DNA from: Minisyncoccota bacterium
GTDB lineage: Bacteria; Patescibacteriota; Minisyncoccia; Minisyncoccales; CG1-02-41-26
Length of the DNA: 44,106 nt
Direction of reading: 5' to 3'
NCBI GenBank assembly: GCA_028718965.1
Contig: JAQUKS010000004.1
Location: forward strand, 1 to 44,106
This document shows positions 1 through 8,203 of the stretch, piece after piece. The translations under genes were made by a program, and so were the position numbers. The notes under the pieces are model-generated. The model did no database searches, was not told where the DNA came from, and saw only the letters and a list, made by a program, of their open reading frames with translations. Each line of letters begins with the position of its first letter. Position 1 is the stretch's first letter.

Positions 1-1113
1 GAGGAAAAATTAGACAGGCAAAGGGAAGCCTGGGCCGTCTGCCGGACGGTCACCGAAGAGAAGATCGAGGCCAACCATGATATTCCCAAGGAAGAAATGC
101 TTGGCATAGTCAAACAATTCGCCTCAAATTATGGCTTCGCGGAGCGGCACATCAAGACCGCGGAACAGTCGATTGACAGGTATACAGAGATGCGCAGTCG
201 TGTAGTAGAGACCAGAGAAAAATACCCTGACGATATTGAACTTGTGAATAAATTGACCGGGGTGGGGTTCACTGAAGCCGATAAAAGCGACTTCACCGTT
301 GGCGTGGGCCCGATGTCTTTTGAAATATCGTGTTCTGGATCCAATGCTGCAAGAATATATGAAAAAGCCTATGAAGAGGCACACGGGAAATCGGGGAAAC
401 CAATACCAAAGTTTGAAGGCGGAGGATTTCTTTTCAAGAGCCCAGGCCTAGAATCAGTCCTCTACATTGTCATAAACAATGATTACGCGAAATACTCGAG
501 ATTTTACGCCGCTACGATTCCTCACGAGAAACAGCACTATAAAGATAGAGTTTTGTCCTTATCGTCGAAAGATAGCATACGGGCTGATGCCAAAAAGAGA
601 TTGAATCGCGGCATGTTGGGATTTTTGAGACATCGGGTGGGAGAACAACTGTTCGGATTTGAAAGAGATTTCGAGGACGAATTATGGCAAAGATATGAGT
701 CACAGAAGAACCAGGAGGAGAAGGCTTTTTTGCTCGGAGAATATATGCGGCTAAGGAGGGAGCATGCTTTGAATCAAGCTAAAGAAGAAATTATGGCCAT
801 GAAAGCGGAAGATCTTCCTCGCTACAATTGGCATAAAAGCTTCTTTGAGCAGGGCCCTGACTCTTATGACTTTTTGGCATATTTGAGAGATCACGAGGAA
901 AAGAAAACCGACGCTTTATGGCAAGAAACGGCAGAAAGAGTGTTGGTCAATGAATATAGAAAGATAATTCTTGCTGCTGTTGCCGCTTTCGATGATCTGG
1001 AAAATTTGGGTTACACGAAAGCGGAAACCATCGCGATACTTACAGATAAAAGATTGCCGGATTGGCCAAAGACCGTTAAAAGACTGGCGGCACAAAAACA
1101 GGCGAAAAGTTAA
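1..1113 (+). CDS. HExxH-containing putative metallopeptidase-like protein, 5' partial
   Basis: The frame is open from base 1 (EEKLDRQREAWAV...) into the listed ATG at 97, with no stop between, so the gene starts outside the window and the ATG at 97 is internal. About 140 residues after that ATG there is IPHEKQHYKDR, an HExxH motif (H-E-K-Q-H) typical of zincin metallopeptidases. About 85 residues later, AKEEIMAMK supplies acidic residues that could be the third zinc ligand. The rest is highly charged and helical with no signal peptide or membrane segment visible in the part present. I recognise no named family. Zinc peptidase activity is inferred from the motif alone; it could be a structural helix with a chance match. 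Confidence 0.6.
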   Translation, partial: EEKLDRQREAWAVCRTVTEEKIEANHDIPKEEMLGIVKQFASNYGFAERHIKTAEQSIDRYTEMRSRVVETREKYPDDIELVNKLTGVGFTEADKSDFTVGVGPMSFEISCSGSNAARIYEKAYEEAHGKSGKPIPKFEGGGFLFKSPGLESVLYIVINNDYAKYSRFYAATIPHEKQHYKDRVLSLSSKDSIRADAKKRLNRGMLGFLRHRVGEQLFGFERDFEDELWQRYESQKNQEEKAFLLGEYMRLRREHALNQAKEEIMAMKAEDLPRYNWHKSFFEQGPDSYDFLAYLRDHEEKKTDALWQETAERVLVNEYRKIILAAVAAFDDLENLGYTKAETIAILTDKRLPDWPKTVKRLAAQKQAKS

Positions 1114-1243
1114 GATGGACTTATTGCTGAATGGCTCGGTTTGTTTTCTTTTTTGCCACCCGGCGGTATAATATGAGGCATCAGGCGTATTTTCGTCAAA
1201 ACAATAAAAGTCGATTAAAAATAAATAAATAACAAATAAAAAT

Positions 1244-1711
1244 ATGACAAATAACAAAACTTTGTATGTTGTTATAATCATTTTGATAGTGGTCGCCATA
1301 GGGGGCGGACTGTTCTTTTTGGGCAACAAGACCTCCGCGCCCGAAGAGGGCCAGGCGCCCGTTGTTAATGAGCAAGAATCAACCGAACCGGCGGCTTCAT
1401 CCCCGGCCGAAGAGGAGATGGTTGATTGCGGTGAAATAACGGACCCGGAATGTTTTTTGGGCAGGATGAACCAATGTCTGCCCGTAACCGCCAAGATGAC
1501 CGGTTCGGACGGCAAAACATCCATTAAGATAGCGATTTTGGGAATCGAAAACGACAAGTGCCATTTTCAGAGAAAGTTGAATGGTGTCGTGGACCTCAAT
1601 TGTCTTTTTCCAAAAGGAACCATGAACATGGACACCCTTGACCAGACCTTTGGCAATGATAAGGGTTTGCAGCAGGTGGTTGATGACGCCTGTTCGCCGG
1701 CCGGGTGGTAG
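1244..1711 (+). CDS. Membrane-anchored small Cys-containing exported protein, function unknown
   Basis: This is a 155 aa protein with one N-terminal membrane segment (about residues 7-27, VVIIILIVVAIGGGLFFL), an acidic/Ala/Pro linker (about 30-60) and a C-terminal part with six cysteines, which suggests disulfides outside the membrane. There is no lipobox. The start is the only ATG ahead of the membrane segment, after an A-rich leader and no Shine-Dalgarno. A TATAAT at 1167-1172 could be its -10, giving a leader of about 70 nt, but no good -35 is visible. The next gene begins 12 bases after its stop, so the two may be co-transcribed. I do not recognise the family. Confidence 0.7.
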   Translation: MTNNKTLYVVIIILIVVAIGGGLFFLGNKTSAPEEGQAPVVNEQESTEPAASSPAEEEMVDCGEITDPECFLGRMNQCLPVTAKMTGSDGKTSIKIAILGIENDKCHFQRKLNGVVDLNCLFPKGTMNMDTLDQTFGNDKGLQQVVDDACSPAGW

Positions 1712-1723
1712 TCGAGTATTATT

Positions 1724-2593
1724 ATGAGAAATCCCGAGAATCCAAAAGCAGAGGACAGAATTGTCCGCGAGCTGCGTTTTGAATTATCAGCCATACCCGA
1801 AGGCAGGGAGGCAGGAAAAATTCTGCGAGAGGAATATGAGCGGCGCATAGCGGTTCTAAAGAACGCCTTAGGAGCTTTGAATTTGTCCGAAGAGTCGCTT
1901 GTAATCGTACCGCCTGTTTCGGAGCGTACTGATTTCGGCTATGGCACCGACCTGGATATTATTTTTTTCGGCTCGCAGGAGCAAGGCGATTTACTGCACA
2001 GTCGTTTGTACGAGGAGGGAGGGTTGTTCGCTGACATTGACTGCATTGGCCAGGAAAGATTATCGGACATCAAAAACAAAATGCCCGAGTTTTACGACTT
2101 TTTAACGGATCGTCGCGGCAAAATACCATTTCACAGTTTGCCAGAGTCCATTGAATCATCCCGGGATGCGGGAAAACGCTTCCTGGAGCAGGCCGAATCC
2201 CTGGAAGCGAAAATAAGAACAGTGGTATCCCCTGAAGACAAAGCGAACCTGAAAGAATATCGCCTGGCCATCGGCCGGCAATTTATCAAAGAATCGGCGG
2301 AAAAAATCAAAATAGTCGCTACCGCGTTTTCCGGCTCGATGATGGAAGATATGGATCGTTTCAGCATCAATTCCGATCTGGACATTGACCTTGTAATCGA
2401 CTCGCCCGACACGGCAGCCGAGGACAACGCGCGCGAGTGGCTGTTATATCTTAAATTAAAATACGCTCTTGAATACGGCATAAAAGCCGATGTTTTTCCG
2501 ACCGAGCTGGAGCATTTCAAGAACATGGCCGCTTTCGATAAAGACATGACTGATTTTTATCAGCGTTATTTCGGCGTTAATTTTTCAGAATAG
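1724..2593 (+). CDS. Protein with two nucleotidyltransferase-like cores
   Basis: This 289 aa soluble protein carries two copies of a Pol-beta-type nucleotidyltransferase signature. Core 1 (about residues 62-105) has FGYGTDLDIIFF and then ADIDCI; it lacks the usual GS. Core 2 (about 198-255) has FSGSMMEDMDRF followed by INSDLDIDLVI and then GIKADVF. In each the D-x-D pair and a later Asp on a strand match the expected metal-binding triad. The family moves nucleotides onto RNA, proteins or small molecules; the substrate here is not apparent. No HEPN partner is adjacent, so a MNT/HEPN toxin-antitoxin reading is not supported. Core 1 may be a structural or regulatory copy. A terminator follows at 2616-2640. 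Confidence 0.65.
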   Translation: MRNPENPKAEDRIVRELRFELSAIPEGREAGKILREEYERRIAVLKNALGALNLSEESLVIVPPVSERTDFGYGTDLDIIFFGSQEQGDLLHSRLYEEGGLFADIDCIGQERLSDIKNKMPEFYDFLTDRRGKIPFHSLPESIESSRDAGKRFLEQAESLEAKIRTVVSPEDKANLKEYRLAIGRQFIKESAEKIKIVATAFSGSMMEDMDRFSINSDLDIDLVIDSPDTAAEDNAREWLLYLKLKYALEYGIKADVFPTELEHFKNMAAFDKDMTDFYQRYFGVNFSE

Positions 2594-2615
2594 CAGGTTT
2601 TCGGAAAGGAAATAT

Positions 2616-2640
2616 AAAATCCGGAATTTTTCGGATTTTT
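2616..2640. terminator. Intrinsic terminator between convergent genes
   Basis: An 8-bp stem (AAAATCCG / CGGATTTT) with an 8-nt loop is followed by T's. It lies between the nucleotidyltransferase gene (+) and comF (-). A/T tracts on both sides would let it act in either direction. Confidence 0.6.
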
Positions 2641-2682
2641 CGATTATATCTCTGTTTTGTTTCAAGCGTTTCGCGGTTTTCG

Positions 2683-3414
2683 TTAATTGCCGTCCAGTGT
2701 TTCCCGGGCCACGGCTATGCCCCACACCGAGCGGGCTTTGGCTGCTTCCAGAGTTTTGGCCGCCTCTTCCATAGTGGCCCCGGTGGTAAATACGTCGTCA
2801 ATTAGGAAAATTTTTTTGCCTGCTATTTGAGCGGGATTTTTTATCGCGAAAGCATTTTTAAGATTATCGGCGCGTTCTTGCGAGGAAAGTCCGACCTGGG
2901 GAGCGGTTTTTTTGATTTTAAATAGGACGTTGTCAAGGAAAGGCACCTGAAAATACGCCGCGACGATTCGGCCTATCACCTCGGATTGGTTGAAGCCGCG
3001 TTTTCTTTTTTTGCTCTTGTACAGGGGTATTGGCACGAGAGCGGAGTTTTCCCCATTTTCAAAAATCATTGTATTTTTGGTTTTTATAAAGTGTGTTATT
3101 ATGAGAGAAGCAAGGGTTGGTGCGAGAGTTTTGAGATAGGGTTGATACTTGAATCGGGTTATCATATTTTTCACCAGTTTGTCCCGGTAGGAAGCGGCGA
3201 AATAAAGGCCTTTGAGATGGCGCGAGCGATGTTTCGGGCAAAGGCCGCCCTGAAAAAGCCGTGTCGGCCTGGAGCAAAAAGGACAGAAAACAAAACAGGT
3301 GATTTCAATCAGGGAAAAACAGTCCGCGCAGAGCATTGTGCCCTCTTTGCCGCAATTCAGGCAGAATCGGGGGAATAATGCGTCTAAAAATATTTTTTTC
3401 GCGTTTGCAAGCAT
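2683..3414 (-). CDS. comF: ComF-family phosphoribosyltransferase-like protein
   Basis: This 243 aa protein has the ComF layout. An N-terminal zinc-ribbon-like region has paired cysteines (CLNCG, CADC, CPFC, GLCPKH) in residues 18-80. A phosphoribosyltransferase domain follows with ALVPIPLYKSKKRKRGFNQS and the PRPP-binding loop FLIDDVFTTGATMEE near residues 200-215. In naturally competent bacteria ComF acts in the cytoplasm during uptake of single-stranded DNA. Its position directly divergent from pilM, only 17 bp apart, fits a pilus-driven DNA-uptake link, which is inference. The start is the ATG giving MLANAKKIFLD. No obvious Shine-Dalgarno. Confidence 0.92.
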   Translation of the reverse strand: MLANAKKIFLDALFPRFCLNCGKEGTMLCADCFSLIEITCFVFCPFCSRPTRLFQGGLCPKHRSRHLKGLYFAASYRDKLVKNMITRFKYQPYLKTLAPTLASLIITHFIKTKNTMIFENGENSALVPIPLYKSKKRKRGFNQSEVIGRIVAAYFQVPFLDNVLFKIKKTAPQVGLSSQERADNLKNAFAIKNPAQIAGKKIFLIDDVFTTGATMEEAAKTLEAAKARSVWGIAVARETLDGN

Positions 3415-3431
3415 TATTTACAGTTTATAAT
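3405..3431 (+). promoter_or_regulatory. Possible pilM promoter
   Basis: A perfect TATAAT (3426-3431) abuts the pilM ATG at 3432. A TTGCAA (3405-3410) lies 15 bp upstream, a short spacer. If used, transcription would start near 3438, inside the annotated gene. Translation would then begin at the next ATG (3456, MGIDIGAAS). So either the promoter or the start at 3432 is wrong. Confidence 0.35.
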
Positions 3432-4487
3432 ATGCAATTCTTTTCCAAAAGAGCCATGGGCATTGACATAGGGGCTGCCAGCATCAAGGTGGTGGAGCTA
3501 TCCGCGTCCGGAGACAAGAAAACGCTGGAAAATTATCTGGAATTCAAACTGCCCAAAACAGCCGTTCCTTTGAAAACATTTTACGGTAATTCCATGCTGC
3601 TTTTAAGCAACGAGGTTTCCGACATTTTGCAGGCGCTGTTTAAAAAAGCTAAAATAGAAATAAGAAAAGTCGCTTTTTCCATTCCTGACTTTTCCACTTT
3701 TTTCACTACCTTTGATTTACCTCCTATGACCGAAGCGGAAATCCCGCGGGCCATAGAATTTGAGGCGCGCCATCACATTCCTCTACCGCTATCGGAAGTG
3801 GTTTTCGACTGGCAGATTATCGAAAAAGAACAGGTAGCTCCGGGCGTGAAGCTCAAAGTGCTGCTTGTGGCCGTGCCTAATAAGGTTTTGGACAGCTACC
3901 AGCGTCTGGGGGCTTTATGCAACCTGGAGGTAAAAGGACTGGAAGCCGAGGTTTTCGGGTTGATGCGTTCATCGGTGAAAGCGGGCAAGCATTGGGGTCC
4001 TGTATGCCTGGTAGACATCGGCTGGCAATCGACCACGGTGAGCATTGTCGATAAAATGATTCTGCGGGCCAGCCACAGTTTCGATTTTTCCAGCAGCAGC
4101 CTTACCAAGGTCTTAAGTAAGGCTCTTGGTTTGAGCGAGGAGCAGGCCGAGGATTTGAAAAATCGCGAGGGTCTGGACCCGAAAAACGAGCAGGTGGCCG
4201 GCGTCTTGTTGAAAGAAATCGATACCCTGGCTTTGGAGGTGGAAAAGATTTGCGCGAATTTTTCACAGACGAATAATAATCCTTTGAACGACGTAATACT
4301 GGCTGGCGGGGCATCTGTTTTGTTCGGGCTGAAAGAATACTTCGCGTCCCGCCTCAAGAAAAACGTCCAGATAACTGATCCGTTTTCCGTGTTCGCTTAT
4401 CCGCCGATCCTGCAAAACCGCCTGGAAGAAATCGGCGCTTCATTCGCGGTTGCTTCGGGCGTTGCTATGATGGCCCTGGAAGCCTGA
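3432..4487 (+). CDS. pilM: Type IV pilus assembly protein PilM
   Basis: PilM is a cytoplasmic actin-like ATPase-fold protein that binds the N-terminus of PilN and links the inner-membrane platform to the motors. The sequence shows the phosphate-1 motif MGIDIGAASIKVVEL at the N-terminus, a VCLVDIGWQSTTVSI second phosphate loop near residue 195, and LAGGASVLFGLKEY near the C-terminus, over 351 aa, the normal length. The ORF track opens upstream at 3336, inside the comF region. ATG 3432 (MQFFSKRAMGID) fits the family better; ATG 3456 is an alternative. It is the first gene of the pilM-N-O-P-B cluster. The stop is TGA followed at once by TAA, nine bases before the next start. Confidence 0.93.
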   Translation: MQFFSKRAMGIDIGAASIKVVELSASGDKKTLENYLEFKLPKTAVPLKTFYGNSMLLLSNEVSDILQALFKKAKIEIRKVAFSIPDFSTFFTTFDLPPMTEAEIPRAIEFEARHHIPLPLSEVVFDWQIIEKEQVAPGVKLKVLLVAVPNKVLDSYQRLGALCNLEVKGLEAEVFGLMRSSVKAGKHWGPVCLVDIGWQSTTVSIVDKMILRASHSFDFSSSSLTKVLSKALGLSEEQAEDLKNREGLDPKNEQVAGVLLKEIDTLALEVEKICANFSQTNNNPLNDVILAGGASVLFGLKEYFASRLKKNVQITDPFSVFAYPPILQNRLEEIGASFAVASGVAMMALEA

Positions 4488-4496
4488 TAAATTCGT

Positions 4497-5048
4497 ATGG
4501 CAAAAAATCCTTCGTTCAGCATTATTCCCAAGCCGAAAGAAACGGACCCGGTATGGGTATCGGCGGTTTTTTGGTCTTTGCTGGCTGTTTTGGTATTGCT
4601 GGTTGTTCCGGTTTTTATGTTTAGGGCGGAGGCAGGCGGTTTGGTCAAAAAGAATGCCGCCTTGCAAGAGGAAAGAGAGCAATTGATTGCGGACAACGCG
4701 GAGCTTGCCCAGCGTATGACTTTGGCGTTCCGGCGTTTGAATGATTTTTCGCGCTGATTAAGGGAGCATCGTCTGAATTCCAATCTTTTCGTGTTTCTGG
4801 GAACCATTTGCCATCCGCGGGTACAGTTCACCGGCCTGGCTGTTTCGGAAACCGAAAATCACCTTACATTGAGCATGAAAACGGAAAATTTCAAAACACT
4901 CGGCGAGCAGCTTTTGATATTAAAAGCCAGTCCGCAGGTAAGCGATCCGAAGTTTTCCGGCTTGGCCGTTGACAAGGACGGCAGGATTGTCTGCACGCTG
5001 GATTTCGATTACGACAAAAAAATCATTACTCCTTTTGAGGGTTTATGA
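4497..5048 (+). pseudogene. pilN: pilN-like gene split by an in-frame TGA at 4755-4757
   Basis: Two short ORFs (4497-4757 and the one listed from GTG 4791 to 5048) are in the same frame and are separated only by a TGA. Reading through gives one protein of about 183 residues: a cytoplasmic N-tail, one membrane helix (about 19-42), a coiled coil (LVKKNAALQEEREQLIADN), then LNDFSR-stop-LREHRLNSNLFVFL and a C-terminal alpha/beta domain (VQFTGLAVSE). Size, topology and position between pilM and pilO match PilN. Either it is a nonsense mutation, a sequencing or assembly error, natural readthrough, or a genuine two-gene split. No ATG or Shine-Dalgarno precedes the second half. The 3' end overlaps pilO by ATGA. 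Confidence 0.75.
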
Positions 5049-5611
5049 AAAAAACATTTTTTTTGCCAATTTTATCTTTCTTGATTTTCGCGTTCGTCTT
5101 ATACGGATTGGTCCCGCCGCTTTCTGAATTGCGCCTGCTGAAAGAGAACAACAAAAAACAAACCATGGCCCTGGAACAGGCAAAGGATTATTTCGTAAGG
5201 CTGGCGGCCATATCAGACGAGCTTGAACAAAATCAGGAGATTTTAACCAACATTGAAAGAGCTTTGCCCGAGGAAGTTTCAGTGCCTTCGTTGATGAATT
5301 TTTTTCAGATAACTGCCGCCGAAAGCGGGCTTCTGCTGCATAACTTCGGTTATGATGATGCCGCGGGCCAGGGGAACATAGCCGGCCAGGCGCAGACTCC
5401 GGCAATGCCCATGGAAACGGATTCCGAAGTAAAATCCGTTGTTTTTGACCTTTCGCTCGAAGGCAATCTGGCTTCGTTTCTTGCTTTTATGAAAAATCTC
5501 GAAGTATCTTCGCGGCTTTTGGAGGTCGGCTCGATGAGTTTTCAGGTTGGGGGCGATGCCGGCGATGCTAAGGAACAGTTCAACGTAGCGGTAAAGGCTT
5601 ATTCTTATTAA
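5045..5611 (+). CDS. pilO: Type IV pilus assembly protein PilO
   Basis: This 188 aa protein has a short cytoplasmic start, one membrane helix (about residues 5-25), a coiled coil (LKENNKKQTMALEQAKDY) and a ferredoxin-like periplasmic domain ending with a predicted beta strand (FNVAVKAYSY). That is the PilO layout; PilO pairs with PilN to form the inner-membrane alignment complex. Sequence phrases such as ALPEEVSVPSLMNFFQ and GNLASFLAFMKNLE are typical of the family. Its ATG overlaps the preceding stop as ATGA, so translation is coupled to the second half of pilN. A GAGGG sits six bases upstream, one of the few Shine-Dalgarno-like sites in the window. Confidence 0.9.
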   Translation: MKKTFFLPILSFLIFAFVLYGLVPPLSELRLLKENNKKQTMALEQAKDYFVRLAAISDELEQNQEILTNIERALPEEVSVPSLMNFFQITAAESGLLLHNFGYDDAAGQGNIAGQAQTPAMPMETDSEVKSVVFDLSLEGNLASFLAFMKNLEVSSRLLEVGSMSFQVGGDAGDAKEQFNVAVKAYSY

Positions 5612-5619
5612 TCGTCATT

Positions 5620-6033
5620 ATGGCTAACATTTTTCAGGATAAAATAATAAAATATCTTACTTTGGGCTTGGCCTTGGCGGCTGTGGCGATGTTGCTGCAG
5701 TTCTTGCTTGCGAAGCCCGGGGCTTCTCCTGGCTTGCAGCCCGCGGTTATCGAGGCTTTGCCGCTGGACTTGCCTGAAGTGCCGGCAGTTGCTTTAGATC
5801 CTAAAAATCTGGATAATTTGAAAATAGAAAATTTGCAGCCTTTCGAGGCCGTGGATTTTCCGGCGCGCGTCGGTCGCGAGAATCCTTTTGAAGCATATCC
5901 CCTCGTAGAGCCTACTTCCACCGCCACGACCACTTCGGAAAAGAGTTCTGCGACCAGTAGTGCCCCTGTTTCGGGAGCGACGACCAGTCCCGCGACAACG
6001 ACCGTAACATCCGCGACCACAAGCGAATTTTGA
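5620..6033 (+). CDS. Small anchored protein at the pilP position of the pilus operon
   Basis: This 137 aa protein has one membrane helix (about residues 10-30), a Pro/Leu/Ala-rich extracytoplasmic part, the motif VGRENPFEAY near residue 85, and a low-complexity Thr/Ser/Ala tail (about 95-137). The [GR]xxNPF-type motif occurs in PilP, which connects PilN/PilO to the outer-membrane secretin in diderms. Here there is no lipobox, no secretin gene and no beta-rich PilP domain, so it is at most a PilP analogue. The flexible tail could reach into the cell wall. It sits eight bases after pilO and 13 before pilB. Role inferred from position. Confidence 0.7.
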   Translation: MANIFQDKIIKYLTLGLALAAVAMLLQFLLAKPGASPGLQPAVIEALPLDLPEVPAVALDPKNLDNLKIENLQPFEAVDFPARVGRENPFEAYPLVEPTSTATTTSEKSSATSSAPVSGATTSPATTTVTSATTSEF

Positions 6034-6046
6034 CGCCACATCATAT

Positions 6047-7780
6047 ATGGAAATTTATCAGTTTCTCATCAAGAAAAAGTTTTTCACCAAAGAGGAAGCC
6101 GCTCAACTGAAAAAAGAAGCGGGCGAAACCGGTAAAACGCCGGAGGAGATAATCGCGGCCAAAGATGTCCTTCGGGAAGCTGAATTTTTCAGATGGAAGA
6201 GCGAGATGTTGAGTATCCCTTTTCATAAGGACTTGCCCGATGACATTCCTCACGATATTCTTTCGATCATCCCAAGGGAATCCGCTGATTTTTATAAAAT
6301 AATGCCGCTGGGCATAAAAAGCGATGACAATATTTTGGAGGTGGGCATGGTTTATCCGGAAAATCCGCAGGCCCAGGAAGCGTTGAAATTCTTGGTACGC
6401 CAGCAAAAACTCGTTCCCCGGGTGTATTTGATAACTCTTTCCGATTTCAAAAAGGGATTTGGCAAATACCAGGCAGTAGAGAGAGAAGTAAAGCAGGCCC
6501 TGGAGAGCCTGGAAAAGGATGTTTTTTTGGAGGATAAAAGAACAACTCGGGCCAACAAGGGCGAATTCGACCGGCTGGTGGAAGAAGCCCCGACTATCAA
6601 AATCGTTTCGGTAATTCTGCGCCAGGCTGTCGAGGGAAAGGCTTCGGATATTCATATTGAGCCGGCGCGTGATTCCTTAAGGGTAAGGTACCGCCTGGAT
6701 GGAGTGCTTTATCCCTCCTTGATACTGCCCTTGCAAGTGCATCCGGCAGTGGTGGGCAGAATAAAAATATTAAGCCGTTTGAAGATTGACGAAACGCGTC
6801 TGCCCCAGGACGGCCGCTTTTCCGCTAAGATAGAACAAAAATTGATTGATTTCCGGGTTTCCACTCTGCCGACGGCCTTGGGCGAGAAAGTCGTTTTAAG
6901 GGTTTTGGACGCGAGCTCCGGAGCCAAAACTCTGAAAGAGCTCGGTTTGAGCGGCCGCAATTATGACCTGATGGAAAGGGCCGCCCAACTGCCTTACAAA
7001 ATGATTTTGGTTACCGGTCCCACGGGTTCGGGCAAAAGCACTACTTTGTATTCGATGCTTCATCTGATGAACAGCGACGAGGTGAATATCATTACTTTGG
7101 AAGACCCCGTTGAGTATTTTATCCAGGGAGTGAATCAATCGCAGGTAAATCCCGACATTGGCTATACTTTTGCCAACGGCCTGCGCCAGATTTTGCGCCA
7201 GGACCCGGATATTATTATGGTGGGCGAGATTCGCGACGAGGAAACTGCCAGTTTGGCCGTGCACGCGGCCCTTACCGGCCACTTGGTGCTTTCTTCCTTG
7301 CACACCAACTCGGCAGTGGGGGCCGTGCCGCGCCTGATGGATATGGGCATCAAATCTTTTTTGCTCGCACCTACCTTGAGCACTGTTTTGAGCCAGCGTC
7401 TGGTAAGAATTTTATGCCCTGTTTGCAGAAAAAAAGTGGAGCTCACCGGCGAATTGAAAAAATATGTTTTAGATAAAGTCGAACATTTGCCTTTGGCGGA
7501 GAAAGAGCAGCTGAAGATTGAAACGCCTTTGACTGTTTTCCAGTCCGTGGGGTGCAAAAAGTGTAACAATACCGGATACAGCGGCCGTATGGGAATTTTC
7601 GAAGTGTTTGAAATGAACGAAAATATGGCGCGTCTGATTCTTGATAAAGCCGGCGAGCATGAAATTTTTTTGGAGGCCCGCAAGCAGGGCATGATCACTA
7701 TGGAAGAAGACGGCGTGCTGAAAGTTTTGCGGGGCATTACTTCTTTGGAAGAAGTAATGAGCACCACTAGCGAAGATTAA
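6047..7780 (+). CDS. pilB: Type IV pilus extension ATPase PilB (GspE family)
   Basis: This 577 aa cytoplasmic hexameric ATPase powers pilus extension. An N-terminal GspE-II domain (about 1-150) is followed by the N2 domain with ASDIHIEPARDSLRVRYRLDG. The ATPase core has the Walker A GPTGSGKSTT near residue 325, the Asp box ITLEDPVEY, the Walker B IIMVGEIRDEETA and the His box TGHLVLSSLHTNSA. A tetracysteine zinc site is seen (CPVC and CKKC, residues about 460-505), typical of PilB and absent from PilT. It is of ordinary length with all key residues present. It is transcribed with the pilM-O genes and followed by a receiver-domain gene 20 bases on. Confidence 0.97.
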   Translation: MEIYQFLIKKKFFTKEEAAQLKKEAGETGKTPEEIIAAKDVLREAEFFRWKSEMLSIPFHKDLPDDIPHDILSIIPRESADFYKIMPLGIKSDDNILEVGMVYPENPQAQEALKFLVRQQKLVPRVYLITLSDFKKGFGKYQAVEREVKQALESLEKDVFLEDKRTTRANKGEFDRLVEEAPTIKIVSVILRQAVEGKASDIHIEPARDSLRVRYRLDGVLYPSLILPLQVHPAVVGRIKILSRLKIDETRLPQDGRFSAKIEQKLIDFRVSTLPTALGEKVVLRVLDASSGAKTLKELGLSGRNYDLMERAAQLPYKMILVTGPTGSGKSTTLYSMLHLMNSDEVNIITLEDPVEYFIQGVNQSQVNPDIGYTFANGLRQILRQDPDIIMVGEIRDEETASLAVHAALTGHLVLSSLHTNSAVGAVPRLMDMGIKSFLLAPTLSTVLSQRLVRILCPVCRKKVELTGELKKYVLDKVEHLPLAEKEQLKIETPLTVFQSVGCKKCNNTGYSGRMGIFEVFEMNENMARLILDKAGEHEIFLEARKQGMITMEEDGVLKVLRGITSLEEVMSTTSED

Positions 7781-7800
7781 TTTATCGTAAACGCGCGTTT

Positions 7801-8172
7801 ATGCCTAACAAAAACATTCTTTTGGTTGAAGACGACCCGTTTTTGGCGGACATATACACCAAAAAATTGCAGCAGGCTGGCTTTGACGTTACTGTCGCGG
7901 ATAATGGCGAGCAGGCGCTGAAGGACGCGGATAACGTTGCTTTCGACTTGGTGCTGCTGGATATCGTAATGCCTTACATAGACGGCTGGGAAATTTTAAA
8001 GCGAATCAAAAGCCCCAAGGCCAAAAACCATCCCAAAGTAATTATTTTCAGCAATTTGGGGCAAAGCTCGGAAGTGAAAAAGGGTCTGGACCTGGGGGCC
8101 GACAAATACTTGATTAAGGCGAATTTTACTCCTTCGGAGGTTGTCGAAGAAATTAAAAAAGTAATATTATAA
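7801..8172 (+). CDS. Single-domain response regulator (receiver only)
   Basis: This 123 aa protein is a lone CheY-like REC domain. It shows the acidic pair VEDDPF (D11, D12), the phospho-acceptor in LVLLDIVMP (D54), a Ser in IIFSNLG (about 84) and the conserved Lys in YLIKANFTP (about 105). There is no output domain. It lies between the two motor ATPase genes pilB and pilT, 20 and 31 bases away, so the plausible target is the pilus machinery, as with CheY-like PilG/PilH proteins. No kinase gene is adjacent; the kinase at 21.1-22.9 kb has its own similar receiver and could cross-talk. Function is inferred from context. Confidence 0.9.
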   Translation: MPNKNILLVEDDPFLADIYTKKLQQAGFDVTVADNGEQALKDADNVAFDLVLLDIVMPYIDGWEILKRIKSPKAKNHPKVIIFSNLGQSSEVKKGLDLGADKYLIKANFTPSEVVEEIKKVIL

Positions 8173-8190
8173 ATCCGGTCTGGCCGGATT
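8172..8190 (+). other. Intercistronic hairpin between receiver gene and pilT
   Basis: A perfect 7-bp inverted repeat (AATCCGG / CCGGATT) with a 5-nt loop begins at the last base of the receiver stop codon and ends 13 bases before the pilT ATG. No T-run follows, so it is not a standard terminator. It may mark mRNA processing or tune PilT expression relative to PilB. Confidence 0.45.
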
Positions 8191-8203
8191 GCAAAGCATA
8201 TTT

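Noticed and set aside
1724-2593. MNT/HEPN toxin-antitoxin reading of the nucleotidyltransferase protein
   Set aside because: No HEPN-type gene is adjacent, and the protein has two NTase cores, unlike a minimal MNT antitoxin.
4755-4757. TGA read as glycine (Gracilibacteria/SR1 code) to explain the pilN stop
   Set aside because: Many genes in the window end in TGA, including in ATGA overlaps (pilN/pilO, pilT/pilC, proB/proC/proA), and other genes contain no in-frame TGA.
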